This document shows, piece after piece, positions 32,300 through 44,408 of a stretch of DNA of 64,000 nucleotides. The stretch is from Bathynomus jamesi (lineage: Eukaryota; Arthropoda; Malacostraca; Isopoda; Cirolanidae). A program made the translations under genes and the position numbers. The first letter of the stretch is position 1. The number at the start of each line of letters is the position of its first letter. The stretch lies in contig JAJOZX010001001.1 of assembly GCA_023014485.1 (NCBI GenBank), positions 986,294 through 1,050,293 on the forward strand, given 5' to 3'. The notes beneath the pieces were generated by a model. That model was not told the origin of the DNA. It searched no databases and worked only from the letters and a program-made list of their open reading frames with translations.

Positions 32300-33790
32300 T
32301 TCCAGACATCTTGGAAACCGTGGCTTGAATTTGGCTCTCTTCTTCTTCTATGTGAGGAGGAGGGGTCGCTTTAGTGGCATTCGCCTTTGACTCCTCCTTC
32401 TCGCACAAAAAAATTTAAATACATAAATTATTATAAAAATTTATGTATTTAAATGTTCAAAATACAATACAGTGTGTCCTAGTCTGTAATTTTCCTTTAG
32501 TTTTTTAAGATCTTCTAAAAATCTTATAATTATATCGATTATATAATTATAATTTTAATAGCCTGCTGAAGGTAGTGTATGCAGCAGCTCTAATAGTGAA
32601 ATTATACTTATAATATAAACTCTATATTTTTGTAAAGAAATAAATAAAGCTTTGGACAACTGTGATTAGATACGACGATTTTAATGATTGTATTGAGTAT
32701 TTTACAATAGTTTTAATATCCTTTCGGTTATATAAGATCGTTTGAAAGACTAATTTTACATTTAATGCTTGAAGTAAGTGTATTATGGGGTGATCCTCTC
32801 ACTGATCGTAGTTTATTTTAGATATTTATTTCGATTTAGCAAGAAAGGTTTTGTTAAAAAGGTTCATGAATATGATTGAAATTTTGTTTCTGTATTAGTT
32901 ATTTTCGGCTGTTCCAGACAACCTATTAGAAAATCTAGTAGAGGAAGAGCCAGACAAAGCGATACGATGACTAGGCTGATTAATGCAGCATTACTTGTAT
33001 ATATTAGGTTAAGGTATATATAACCAGCTCATAACTGAAAGGTTAGCAAAAAATTGTCATTTATTTTAGATCCAATTTTTATTAGCTCTTGTTGCATCAT
33101 TTTTGGATGCTGGCAGCGTCCTTTCTACATTTTTGTTGAAAGTGGCACTTATAGGGTGTGGTCATATAAAGAGCTCTCTTGCAATTCAGTTTGTTAGTCT
33201 AGATACAGGATTGTTGCACCCTGCAATGATGCAGGTTCACTTGTGTTGTTACAAGGTTTAGAAAAACCTCACAAATAGTAACCCCCTTTTTGTACTTATG
33301 ATAAGTGAGGCCTAAAGTTGGCCATCGTCAAGTCAACAACCCTGAGGTGGAACCGAATAGGAACGCCAGGCCCTAGATTGTACTTTAGTCTAGCTTAACT
33401 TAGGCTATAAATTAAGGTTAGCCTTTCAGATCTTGGCTGGAATTCCGAACCCAATGAAAGAGTAAAAATAACACAGCCAAAAGATGATAGTTCCCTGATA
33501 AATTTTGGCTGATTTTTATTATTATTGTTAGGAACATAACATCTGTAATAATATTTTGTTTGTACTCATGTTCGCAAGTGGTTCGTTAGCAATGTGTAAG
33601 TTTGCAGATAGTTTGTGATATAAGTACAGGTCAAATACAGTTAAATGGAGATTTGGCCTAGTGGATGAAATTATGATGATGAAAACGATCATGATTATTG
33701 GAGTGCAAGTTAGTGAGATAAATATTTAAGTTTCCGGGAACAATTTTTTTTATATGAGAGGTGAAAATCTTACTAATACTAAATGTCATA
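32300..33790. other. AT-rich stretch, no gene seen
   Basis: There is no open frame above noise on either strand and no repeat ends that I could pair. It is probably old unique or highly decayed sequence. Confidence 0.4.
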
Positions 33791-33794
33791 AATG

Positions 33795-34000
33795 TCGGCA
33801 CCTTGCCGGTTCATAATAATCAGTTAGGACTGCCAGAAACTGGTACATCGCTCAGGCCAGACTACTGCGGTTCATTGCGCAAACTCCTGGGTTATTTTTA
33901 ACCAGCACCATCAGGAATCGAACCCCCAACCTTAATATCTTTATTTAGTTTACAGGGAAACAGTGTTTCCCACTGAGCTCCGGGCGCTGCTCTTACCAGT
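33795..34000 (-). mobile_element. tRNA-derived SINE-like unit
   Basis: On the minus strand it starts gcgcccggagctcagtggga (A-box-like) and about 70 bp later has ggttcgattcc (B box). The body continues into gttaaaaataacccaggag. The A-to-B spacing is longer than in a real tRNA, so this is a retroposon head. Confidence 0.5.
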
Positions 34001-34184
34001 TGATGGTCTTTAAATTCTTGACAAGGAACAGTGAGTATTATGAATATATGTTTCCACTGAATTTTTGTTTCTAAGTTATTATTTGGGCATTTAAATTCTT
34101 TAATAAATGTATTCTTGTAGTTTACAAATTAATATGCGTACGCCTCCATCTTTTCAATCTTTGAACAGTTTTCAGCGAATATAA

Positions 34185-34680
34185 TACATATGAATTTCTG
34201 TTGTAGCAATTTTGGACTCGTTGTTCAGTGTTCAGTCGTCAAAATGTTTTGGGAGACTGACTGTTTAAATTTAAAAAGGACAGGTTTCTATTATCGTATC
34301 TTTTGTTTAAAAAGGCATCTACAGATATATAGTGTTAATCAGACCTTGAGATTTATTATTATTTGCACTTCTGACGACATTTAGTGTCAAATATACATTC
34401 AAAATAATAGATACAGAATCTCCACATTCTCAAAATCTTCATAGGTCTCTTAAAAAATATCACGAAAGCGGCAGTGATGAGTTTTTTCTTGAGCATGTTT
34501 CTATTAAGAAAGGAGAGCGATCACAGGCGATCACAGGCGATCACAGGCTATTGTGTAACTTTGTGCCGTCCTCTTTGTCATTCTCTTTGTATTTAGCTGA
34601 AGGTGCCATCACTGAGGGACGAAACGTCTTGATTTCAATAAAATAATTTTATAGAGTGGGTTTTGCATTTTTTTTTTGTT
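34185..34680 (+). repeat. PLE-tail-like fragment with a weak hammerhead-like motif
   Basis: A short broken frame before 34597 reads SLKKYHESGSDEFFLEH. A ctgaagg...gacgaaacgtc motif follows at 34597-34627, then aataaaataa. The order ORF end, CUGAAG/GAAAC motif, tail matches the PLE copies elsewhere in the window. A gatcacaggc unit is repeated three times at about 34518-34548. Confidence 0.35.
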
Positions 34681-34689
34681 TTACCTGAG

Positions 34690-36555
34690 AGACTTGTATT
34701 TATAATAAAATAAATAAAGAAATATTGAGTGTTCATATATTTCGAGTTCGACCGAGGTTATAGAAAGATTCCAAATGGTGAGAATAAGGTAAGAAGTTTG
34801 GGACTAATTAGTCTTATAATAAAACTTTTTAATTTTTTCAAAGTTAACCACGTGCACTTTTGAAGTCTTTCAGAACGACTATGTCCTGTTTTTACACGTT
34901 TAACCCTATAAGAACAGTGTGGAACCGCACACATAGAAACTATTATAATATCAACGTAACCCCATAATAAAAATTACATTTATAGGTTGAATTAAGGAAT
35001 TTATTGTTACCAAACAATAATAAAAATTAATTTGCGTAGAATAAAATACATAATTTCCAGAAAAACCACTGAACTTTTATTGTAATAGGTCACTGTGGCT
35101 TTTTAGGGTCATTTTTATGCGGTTTGGCTATGATTAACATTACCTACCATTTCATCCGTGTTTCTGGATTGCCTTTAATTCGCCATGTAAATAGAGCGTC
35201 AGGTTACAAACTAAAAGACAGGTGAGGAATTTTAATTCAGTTTTGAATAAAATGTCACCGAGGTTCGTTACGACTCCAACTCGTATTAAATCAAATTAAC
35301 CTATATAGTATGTCTTGCATTGAAACTGTGGTTCATTTTCAAATCGTTCATTTGAAATAGTTTGGGGTTTTGCAGTATTTCACTAATCCACTATATAAAC
35401 TGATCTATCGGAAAACTTTTATCCTTGAATAAAGTCGGCTTTCCAAATTGGTAAAGAAAAATTTTGAAATTTAGTGCGGCTATTTTAAGTTTCTTGCGTA
35501 CGGTACGCATATAAAGAGGAATCATTTCTGCAATTCTTGGATGTTCGAAGGAGAAAATCTATCAATTTTTATGTTCACTGAAATTCAAACGCCAAAATTT
35601 GTATTCACTTCGCCAAATTTCTTTTTTGGAATAGTTACATAAATATTTTATTTGATATTGCATTAGTAATATAAGCTCATTTTCAGTTTTTTCATAAATT
35701 CGCCCATGTACTATAAATACAGTATCTTACTACATTTGAGTAATTTGTTGACGTATGCAAGATCTGTATAAACATATTTTTAACGATTAAACTAAACTCG
35801 AAAAATTTTAAAATAAATTATTAATAATAATTGCTTCCATGAACAAAATCAAAGCGCGGAAAGGTTGTACAATTGTTTTAATATTTGTGAAAATAATTTC
35901 CGTTTGTCATAAATCTTTGCCTACATGTGGAAAGAAAGGAAAAGGAATTTCAATAGGAAACCGGAAGCCAGCGGGGCTTCAAACCGAGTTGCAGTTTCGC
36001 TGTAAAGGCTATTACCGACCACATCAAACTTACTTTGACCATGCTTTCGTCTCGATCTTTGCCCTTATAAAACATTAAAAAGACAGTTTTCCTCTGAAAT
36101 GCCTTTTCCTTTGTTTGCATTTTATTGCACTTCTAAACATTTATTTACACTTTCATTTGGTTGTTTCAGTTTCAAAGTTAATACTGGATACTCTCTGTAT
36201 ATCACCGCACTAGCGTGTTTATATTACTTATGAAAATTATTCTTATGCTATCAGTACACGAAATGAGCAGATCAAGTGCTTTAAAATACTTTGTCATACA
36301 ATGAAAGTTTATTTGATAATAAACGTTCCACGTTTCTATATACGGAAAAAGTGGGTTTAAAAGTGATTTCCATCCGCTGCTTTCAAGCTAACTTTAAAAT
36401 TTTATTCAATTTTACGCCCATTTTTATGCTTAAAAAATCGATAATCAGCCCATTTCCAGTTTAGCGCTCTTTACTCGAACGGAGCAAGTAATAAACAATT
36501 GACATTTATTGTACTATTGAAAGAATACAACCGATTTACCATGTAGTAAAAAGAG

Positions 36556-36560
<5 letters not shown>
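34690..36560. other. AT-rich stretch, no gene seen
   Basis: One 79-codon frame (35839-36078) shows no domain and is likely chance. No paired repeats were found. A (TA)n run closes the stretch at about 36560-36588. Confidence 0.4.
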
Positions 36561-36584
<24 letters not shown>

Positions 36585-36593
<9 letters not shown>

Positions 36594-37060
36594 AAAATGA
36601 AAAAGTTTATTGGCAGACTATAGTCCCTATGACAAATATTATTAATACAATGACAGTTCACATACTAAGTATAGAAATATATACAAATGATTAGAAATAA
36701 TACAGTAATGTCGAAGTAACTGGAGCTACAGACAGACGTTTTCATACCAAGAATTCCATAGCTTAGAGGACAAACGGCACGACTCATGGATAGTTTGGAT
36801 AATCGGGGTGGTTGATTTTTTAATTCTTTGCATTAGACTGTATTGAGCACGTCTTGTTACCTCCAGGAAGCTCGGGACATTGCGGGTAGCAAACATTTGC
36901 GAAGCTGAGCATCTCGGGGGTAATTTATGTAAGAGTCTAAAAGACCTGTTGTACAGAAAATTTAGGGTTCTGCCCGAACCTTTTTATAATTCACCCAGAG
37001 TTACTGCAGAAAGTACGAAAGAGAGTCTTTAGTTTCACTTGTACAGAACCTAAAGTTCCT
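36585..37060 (-). mobile_element. LINE 3' fragment
   Basis: On the minus strand, a frame reads CSASQMFATRNVPSFLEVT, then RRAQYSLMQRIKKS and ends SSKLWNSWYENVCL with a stop. A 3' region with AATAAA follows and ends at the TA run. The SSKLWN motif near the end is typical of LINE C-termini. Everything upstream is missing or decayed. Confidence 0.5.
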
Positions 37061-37169
37061 TATAGTTATATTCGCTTTAGCACAAAGGCTTCGAGATTGT
37101 TTTCTTATATCTTATATATATTACAAAAAATAACATTCAAACATCCCTGTACCTATATTGAAACTTGTT

Positions 37170-38600
37170 AAAGATAAGATATCTGTAACTTTGGCTAAAA
37201 TTATGAAAGTATTTCCAAAGGAATATTCCCATCAATGCTAAAAACGGGTTCTACAGGGTGATTCAAAAGTCAGGTTACATAGGGCTTTTCTGTTTCTTTG
37301 CAGGTAAATGAGTTATGAGATGTTATCGAAGGAGGAGCGCATTGATGTGATATTCCTAGCTGGCTGCACAAGTGCATTGCCGTTAACGGTGGCCATATCG
37401 AACATGTGAAGTGACTATTCCCCTGTATCATTACATAATACAGTATTTCCCTATGTAATCTGACTTTTGAATCACCCTGTATAACACCCCATTTTAAAGG
37501 GGGTGATCCTACACTAGCAACAAATTACAGGCCGGTGTGTTCATTATCTGTGTTCAGCAAAGTTTTTGAAAAAATTGTAAACAGTAGAATGCAGCGATAT
37601 TTAGAATAATATAATTTATCTCCAAATCAATATGGCTTCTGTAATAATAAAACAATGGAAATGGCTATTTTAAATCTTATGAAAAATGCAAATATAGCTA
37701 AAGAGAACAAAGAAATAATGATATCAATATTTATGGAATTGAGTAAGGCGTTTGATGTAAAAGACCATAATATTCTATTTAATAAATTATATTGTTACTG
37801 CTTTAGAGGAGCAATCAGTGATTGGTTTAAAAGTTATTTGTCCAATAGATATCATTTTGTATCAGTGAATAAGATTTGCTCAACCAAAGCGCTTGTCAAA
37901 CATGGTGTGCCAAAGGGCTCAGTTCTGGGTCCACTGTTATTTTTATTACATATAAATGACCTTCCACGTTCATATGATATACTGAACTTCATAATGCTTG
38001 CAGATGATACAACTGTCTTTTTCTTGCAAAGATGTTAATACAGTTAAGAATATATTTCATTCAGAATTCATCAGTGTAATGAAATGGTTGATCACCAATA
38101 AATTCTTTCTAAATACCAGTTAAACAAATTTCATGATTTTTACTAATAAAAGAAATGTATATCTTGATGAACTTAATGTTAATGAAATCGCCAGAAAGGA
38201 GTGTACTGTAACAAAATTTCTTGGTGTAATGCTAGATAAGAATTTGCAATGGAGTGATCATGTAAATTTTATCGCTAAAAAGATTTCAAGGAGCGTTGCT
38301 ATAATGTTTCAACTTAGAAATGTAGTCTCTAAACAGGTTTTATTGATTCTTTATCATACTCTTGTTCTTCCTTATATAACGTACTGCACCCTTGTTTCGG
38401 GAAACTCCGCTAACAAAGCATTAAATGGTATCTTTGCTATCCAAAAACGAGCAATAAGGTTATTATCTGATGCTGATTTCCTTGATCACTCTAGTGCACT
38501 ATTTAAAGAGCTAAACCTACTAAAGCTCAATCATGCAACCAAAGTGGCACATTTTATTTTTACTTACAAGTGTAAGAACAAAATCATTAATTTACAATAG
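37170..38600 (+). mobile_element. Jockey-like LINE reverse transcriptase, broken
   Basis: Plus strand: a decayed start (SVTLAKIMKVFPKEYSHQC) is followed by a MITE insertion (37254-37479). Then HFKGGDPTLATNYRPVCSLS, a stop, NQYGFCNNKTMEMAI, ELSKAFDVKDHNILFNKL, VPKGSVLGPLLFLLHINDLP, and LADDT in place of YADDT. After a frameshift, 38133-38600 carries the thumb/C-terminal part (FLGVMLDKNLQWSDHVNFIA, LPYITYC). Endonuclease and ORF1 are not seen. Jockey-like fits best. Confidence 0.75.
37254..37479 (+). mobile_element. Internally deleted Tc1-like element, 226 bp, inside the LINE
   Basis: Perfect-looking ends CAGGGTGATTCAAAAGTCAG and the inverted partner, bordered by TA. Inside, both ends of the lost transposase survive: MSYEMLSKEERIDVIFLAG at the start and, just before the right TIR, AVNGGHIEHVK. 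The central catalytic part is deleted. It interrupts the LINE frame between KVFPKEYSH and KGGDP. Confidence 0.85.
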
Positions 38601-39040
38601 GTAAATAGATATTTTGTAACTCATTAAGAAATCCACTCGTATCAGACAAGAGAAGAGAAACTTTCTCCTTAAATTGTCCGAACTAATTAAAACACATTAT
38701 TTATTTATTTCACTAACAATAAGTGAAAAATGCAGGATAGGGTACTTGGGTCAAATAATAAACAGAATGCAACTAGCCTAACCGGGGTCAAAAGGAAGAT
38801 TAGCTGGGTGTGCTACGCATCTAATAATAAAAGAAATACACAGGACTCTTTATTTTGCACATTATTCCAACAACATATTCTATAAGAATAATATTTAATT
38901 TACCTATAATTCGAGAGACCTGAATAGCATTCACTTACACTAAAGCCAAACCGGAAGTTTCTATTTACTTTTGTCATTCATCTCTTATACAAAATGTCTT
39001 CAAAATCAGCATTTATTTTTATGCCAAGAAAGAAAAAAGC
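38601..39040. other. Spacer after LINE; inverted 'cgtagcacaccc' piece
   Basis: At 38772-38821, cctaaccggggtcaaaagga and ggtgtgctacgc form an inverted copy of the repeat unit common at 43.2-47.0 kb. No gene is seen. Confidence 0.5.
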
Positions 39041-39165
39041 CCGAATTGTTCATTCTGACGAAGGTAAAGCTTTTCACTCCACTCTAGACCTACAGTTTAA
39101 CGTGGAATCCGGACTACCATCAGCCCAGCGTCTGAACCACTAGGTCACCCAGGGTACCCATTTAT
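39040..39165 (-). mobile_element. Truncated copy of the SINE at 14868-15150
   Basis: It shares cgaattgttcattctgac, acctacagtttaacgtgg and catttatctaccaacca with the longer copy. The tRNA-like head is missing. Confidence 0.65.
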
Positions 39166-39773
39166 CTACCAACCAATTGTACGGAAGATTGATCATTTAC
39201 CGCGCGCCGGCTGCAATCGTAAATTTATTTTATATTTTATTTTCTTTGCATGAATGAAAAGGATGTTTATTATTATTATTATTATTACGATTATCATTAT
39301 TATTATACAGACATCTACACATTTTTCAAAATTAACACACCCACACACCCACACAAACACACACACACATATCATGAATTCCCCATACGAAAACGTCCCA
39401 ACCTAGGAAATGTTTATTATAGCAACCATCAAAATAAGGCAACTATTTGGTGCTTCATTTAAGCTTTATTATTATTAACGGGCCACAGAAATTTCCTACA
39501 CAATCTGAAACAATGAATTGAATAACCTTTATCATCCTCTATATATACATTATTAAGAATTATTATTATATTTAAAATAAACTAGTCAGCACTGCCCCAT
39601 ACACGATACTTTACGCTTCCAGCCATTATTAAAAATTAATGAAAAATCTTAAAATGCACATCTTAAGCTTGTTCACGGAATTTTATTTCTAATCCTCCGA
39701 ACGAAACTTTAAACCGAAGCGAATTGACCCGAAATCCAAATTTATTTTCCGATGTCGCTAAAATCCTTCATAT

Positions 39774-39826
<53 letters not shown>

Positions 39827-39956
39827 CACAGGTAATAGGACAGATGTTTATCATACGGCCGTTCTCTCCATCGCCCTTCCAGAATTAATTTAAAAAAAAT
39901 TATGTTACGGTTTTAGGTGATTGTAAAAGTCGCTAAAATCCCTCATATATATACAG

Positions 39957-40010
<54 letters not shown>

Positions 40011-40158
40011 ATATATTAGGACAGGTAAGGTAAAACTTGTTTATCATACGTTCAATGTTCCCCACCGCCCTTCAACACTTAATTTTTTTAATTATTTTCC
40101 AGTTTAAGTGATTGTAAAAGTCGCCAATGTCGCTAAAATCCTTCATGTATGCATATAT

Positions 40159-40189
<31 letters not shown>

Positions 40190-40345
40190 TAGCACAGGTA
40201 ATAAGACAGATGTTTATCATACGGCCGTTCTCTCCATCGCCCTTCCAGAATTAATTTAAAAAAAATTATGTTACGGTTTTAGGTGATTGTAAAAGTCGCT
40301 AAAATCCCTCATATATATACAGTATGTGTATATATATATATGTAT

Positions 40346-40376
<31 letters not shown>

Positions 40377-40565
40377 TATATAATATATATATATATATTC
40401 GGACAGGTAAGGTAAAACTTGTTTATCATACGTTCAATGTTCCCCACCGCCCTTCAACACTTAATTTTTTAAATTATTTTCCAGTTTAAGTGATTGTAAA
40501 AGTCTCCAAATCGCTAAATCCTTCATATATATATATATATATATATACATATATATATACACACA

Positions 40566-42141
40566 CAGGGTGTTTCAGGAAGAAAGGTCAATACTTCGGG
40601 AGGTGATAGTATCGGTCATTGTGAGAAAAAAAGTTCATATGAACATGTGTCTAATTCCGAATGGTTACGGAGATAGAGTTGTTTGAATCTGATGCGCGCG
40701 CAGCTCTTCCTTCCCCTTCCTTCCCCTATAACCTTGGACCATGTAAGCTGTAATGTAAGCATGTAACATAAGCCAATCAACAGCTGACTGTTGTGAGTGA
40801 CATTGTTTGGTGTTTGAAGCAGTGTTAAGAATGTCACACACCTTCACACATGCCGAATATGCAGATATGGTGTATGTCTACGGGTTTTGCGATGGAAGTG
40901 CAATAGCTGCAGTTGCAGAATACCGTCGACGGTTTCCGAATCGCAGAATTCCAGATCGAAGAGTGTTTACCAGGGTTTTCAACACATTGAGTGAGATTGG
41001 TACACTTCCCAGCGCTCATGTTTCATCTGAACGTGAAGGTCAACAAGATGTGGATGAAGTGGAAAACATTCTTCAGTTGGTAGAGCGTAGTCCTACTACT
41101 ATCTCACGAAGAATTTCTACACGTCTCGGTGTACCCCACACAAGAGTATAGCGAACATTACGTGAGGAAGGCTTGCATCCATATCATGTACAGCGTGTAC
41201 AACACCTTCAACCAGGAGACACTGCCATGCGACTGGAATTTTATCATTGGGTAAATGCTAATCGCCGATTGCTTCGATTAATACTGTCCGATGAAGCTAC
41301 TTTCACCCGTGACGGTATCAACAACACTCGTAACTCTCATCGGTGGTCAGACGAAAATCCAAATGCCACTGTGGAAACAAATTTTCAACATCGCTTCTCT
41401 GCCAATATGTGGTGCGGTATCATCGATGATCAGCTGATTGGCCCTGTTACTTTAGAGAATCGTCCTACAGGACAAAGTTACCTAGAATTTCTGCAAAATG
41501 AATTGCCAGGACTATTGGAGGATGTCCCTTTGGCTACACGCGCCGGTATGTACTTTCAGCATGACGGAGCTCCTCCACATTCTACCCGTCTGGTGATGCA
41601 ATACCTAAATCAAACTATCTCTGGTCGATGGATCGGCCGCGGTGGTCCCATTCAATGGCCACCAAGGTCTCCAGACCTCTTTCCGTTAGATTGTTGTTTG
41701 TGGGGTTGGATGAAAAGTCAAGTTTACAAAAGAACGGTGGATACACGAGGCGAATTGCTCGTGCGCATTTTGGATGCTGCTGCCCGCATAAAGGAACGTC
41801 AAGATCAATTCAGACGAACAACACGCGATCTTCACACACGAGTTGCAAAGTGCATTGAGGTTGACGGTGGGATTTTCGAAAACATATTGTAAACTGTAAG
41901 AAATTTGTCATTTCTGTATCTGATAGCATTCAAAATGCCAATGTTTAAACATTAAATGTTAGAAACAGTAATTGGTTTGTCTTTCTTGATTTCCATTGAC
42001 AATGTTTTCGTATTTGTAGATTCAAACAGCTCTATCTCCGTAACCATTCAGAATTAGATACATGTTCATATGAACTTTTTCCTCACAATAACCGATACTA
42101 TCACCTCCCGAAGTGTTGACGTTTCCTCCTGAAACACGCTG
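40566..42141 (+). mobile_element. Tc1/mariner-superfamily element, nearly intact
   Basis: The ends CAGGGTGTTTCAGGA and the inverted CAGCGTGTTTCAGGA begin TIRs of about 125 bp, unusually long for Tc1-like elements and well conserved. The right flank is TA; the left is CA, probably mutated. The element is 1576 bp and has one transposase gene on the plus strand. Confidence 0.85.
40831..41892 (+). pseudogene. Tc1-like transposase with one in-frame stop
   Basis: 353 codons in one frame from [20 protein letters not shown] to GGIFENIL, interrupted only by TAG at 41149-41151. Residues 1-105: HTH DNA-binding region of the DUF4817/IS630 type common in arthropod elements ([20 protein letters not shown]). 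Catalytic blocks: LSDEATFTRDG (first Asp), FQHDGAPPHST (second) and RSPDLFPLDCCLWGW (third), a DDD arrangement. The C-terminus is the usual short tail after VAKCIEVDGG. A start upstream at 40807 is also in frame; 40831 fits relatives better. Confidence 0.85.
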
Positions 42142-42248
42142 TATATGACTATTTACCATAAGACCAAACATTCCATCGTCCTTCCACAATTATTTAAAAA
42201 AATTTTTTTTCCAGTTTTAGGTGATTGTAAAAGTCGCTGAACAATTTC

Positions 42249-42250
<2 letters not shown>

Positions 42251-42298
<48 letters not shown>

Positions 42299-42305
42299 TG
42301 TTATA

Positions 42306-42345
<40 letters not shown>

Positions 42346-42346
42346 A

Positions 42347-42400
<54 letters not shown>

Positions 42401-42543
42401 GATAATAAAACAAATGATAAATAATATTGTTTTGGGCTCTAGAAGGACGCAACGGTTCGATGGAATTTAGATTGCGACAGATCGGCGCCTGGTCAGTTTG
42501 CTTGACGACTCAGAAAAACAAATTTTATTTTCCAAACAAAACT

Positions 42544-42578
<35 letters not shown>

Positions 42579-42580
42579 GA
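42251..42580. repeat. Long (TA)n and (CT)n microsatellites
   Basis: TA arrays run from 42251 to 42398 with short breaks. A (TC)n run of about 35 bp lies at 42544-42578 in front of the promoter-like segment. Confidence 0.95.
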
Positions 42581-42654
42581 CGAATCTGTTTCATTTCTGA
42601 AAGAAATCTATGGAATGGATAAGTTATATTTGACACGCCCCCAGAATTCGCGGC

Positions 42655-42890
42655 TCGACCAATTACAGCCCAATGGGCGGAGCTTGACAACGAGCCCAGG
42701 ACCTCTGGTTGGTGGGTAGCCACGCTTGCACGTTACAGCCCACCCAAATTTCACCGACGGTCAATAGGAAATTCGCGATTTGGCTATTGGGGGTGGTTAC
42801 AATTAGGACTGCGTATATAAAAGGGGGCATTTTCATTTGGAATCCATAACAGTTGTATTTATCAACGAGTAACTACAGAAATATATCGCC
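42655..42890 (+). promoter_or_regulatory. CCAAT/TATA promoter
   Basis: CCAAT at 42659 and 42670, inverted (ATTGG) at 42786, and TATATAAAA at 42814-42822, about 70 bp before ATG 42891. Spacing places the start site near 42845. Two closely spaced CCAAT boxes, one inverted box and a strong TATA box make a convincing RNA polymerase II core promoter. The segment is GC-richer than its surroundings. No insulating element ends are seen, so it may be a host or virus-derived gene promoter. Confidence 0.5.
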
Positions 42891-43145
42891 ATGAATCATT
42901 CTCAACAGCTTTACTGCTCCCCGCAATTGTTTGAAGAAGGAGACCTCTATGCAGGGCCTATACTCCACCTTTTCACCGCGACTGACCGGAACGCCCTACT
43001 TTCGACACAAAGCATTGCAGAAATTTGTGACGGAGAGAATGAAACAGCCGATGAAGTGGACATTGAAATGTCAGTAAATAAATTAATTTTTGATTCGGCT
43101 ATGTATACATCGATTCATTCAGTGACAGTGTTAGTTAATTTATAA
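42891..43145 (+). CDS. Hypothetical first-exon-like ORF
   Basis: 84 codons starting MNHSQQLYCSPQLFEEGDLY, continuing with an acidic stretch (ENETADEVDIEM). After that the composition becomes less protein-like, with a GTCAGT donor-like site at 43071. The ATG follows tatcgcc, a good start context, and the promoter lies just upstream. I recognise no family. The real coding part is probably 42891 to about 43070 as a first exon; no partner exon was found. Confidence 0.35.
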   Translation: MNHSQQLYCSPQLFEEGDLYAGPILHLFTATDRNALLSTQSIAEICDGENETADEVDIEMSVNKLIFDSAMYTSIHSVTVLVNL

Positions 43146-43209
43146 AAGCCGTAATAAATGCGAATTAGGAAACCAGTTTGTGATTTAAATGGAAGGCCCG
43201 GCTATGTAT

Positions 43210-43636
43210 ATATATATATCGTTTTATTCAGTGCAAGTGTTATAATTTATAAAAGGTCGTAATAAAACGAAGTGAAAGGATATTTGCCCAGGGGTCGACA
43301 CCCGTTCCCGGCAGATAATGCGTAGCACACCCAGCTAATCTTCCTTCCTGAAAACATCATCTAGATTGTGAATTTTATTATGCGATGAAGGTGTCCTTTG
43401 AAAGTGAAATTTTATTACACGCTTGTTTCCTTGCATGTGATAATTTAAAAATTTATAGAAAGTTCTACATGTAGGGTATTAGAATTACTAAAACTCTTTA
43501 CAGAATTGTCTGCGGTTCCCTGGTTCGACACCCGGTGCTGTCAGACGGTGCGTAGCACACCCAGCTAATCTTCATTTTGACCCTGTTAGGCAAGTTGCAT
43601 GCTGCTTAATATTTGCCCCTTCGTGGGCATTTTGTC

Positions 43637-43671
<35 letters not shown>

Positions 43672-43905
43672 GGTGTGGAAGTGATAATGCATTTTCAAAT
43701 CGTTACATTTTGTTGAAAAACGTTTCATAGCGGGTATCCTCAATTATAGATAAGTTTGCATTAGTACTGAGCTAGGCAGAGGTTGGATGCACAGCATACC
43801 CAACTAATCTTCCTTTTGAGCCCAGTTAGGATAGTCGCTTGGTGTTTATTATTTGATCTGGGTAACCTAATCAGCATTTTATCTTATTGTAACTGTCTCT
43901 TTATT

Positions 43906-43910
<5 letters not shown>
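43210..43910. repeat. Segmental duplication, copy 1
   Basis: This segment and 44762-45455 share the same order: tcgtaataaaacgaagtgaa, tttgcccaggggtcga, cgtagcacaccca, tatgcgatgaaggtgtcctt, ggttcga-type units, TA array, tcatagcgggtatcctcaat. A shorter third copy is at 46790-47000. Each unit contains a tRNA T-arm-like ggttcgacacccgg followed by a 'gtagcacacccagctaatctt' body (about 60 bp), a probable SINE. Confidence 0.8.
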
Positions 43911-43957
<47 letters not shown>

Positions 43958-44028
43958 AGAAACGACGTAAGTATAGAGGAGCGTTCTGCACACGAGGAAG
44001 AGAAATAACGAACAAATGAAAAATGAGG

Positions 44029-44100
44029 TGAACCGCCCGGGAATCGAACCCAGGATCTTCCGATTGCCGGTCAGATGCGCTATCCATTACAACACGGGCC
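44029..44100 (-). repeat. tRNA-like SINE head, copy 1
   Basis: Read on the minus strand: ggcccgtgttgtaatggata, then gcgcatctgaccggcaatcg, then ctgggttcgattcccggg. D, anticodon and T arms fold as in an Arg-type tRNA, but the acceptor ends (ggcccgt / gcggttc) do not pair and position 33 is C. It is not a working tRNA. Confidence 0.6.
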
Positions 44101-44292
44101 TCGATCAGTCATAAGTCGAAATTCTCCTACATAGGGTAGAAACCAATGCCCTGAGAGGGCACCCTCGCAAATCGTGAATATGTACATTTAACTGCAATGA
44201 CCACGCAGTATATTAATGTATAGAAACGACGTAAGTATAGAGGAGCGTTCTGCACACGAGGAAGAGAAATAACGAACAAATGAAAAATGAGG

Positions 44293-44364
44293 TGAACCGC
44301 CCGGGAATCGAACCCAGGATCTTCCGATTGCCGGTCAGATGCGCTATCCATTACACCACGGGCC
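44293..44364 (-). repeat. tRNA-like SINE head, copy 2
   Basis: Same 72-bp unit as copy 1 with ggtgtaatgg in place of gttgtaatgg. It lies in a direct duplication (43955-44131 and 44217-44397) of the whole surrounding unit. Confidence 0.6.
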
Positions 44365-44408
44365 TCGATCAGTCATAAGTCGAAATTCTCCTACATATGA
44401 CTGATCGA

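Larger units (their letters stand above)
39756..42260. repeat. About 180-bp tandem repeat with TA linkers
   Basis: Units contain ggtgattgtaaaagtcgcta, a TA array, 'acaggta', and a cgccctt(c/t)ca segment. Two alternating variants (tcatacggccgttctctcc and tcatacgttcaatgttcccc) form a dimer of about 360 bp present about twice (39.76-40.55 kb). A further unit lies at 42160-42245, after a Tc1-like element that inserted into the array. Confidence 0.8.

Noticed and set aside
35839..36078. 79-codon ORF in AT-rich DNA
   Set aside because: No motif, no promoter, no repeat context and a length compatible with chance.
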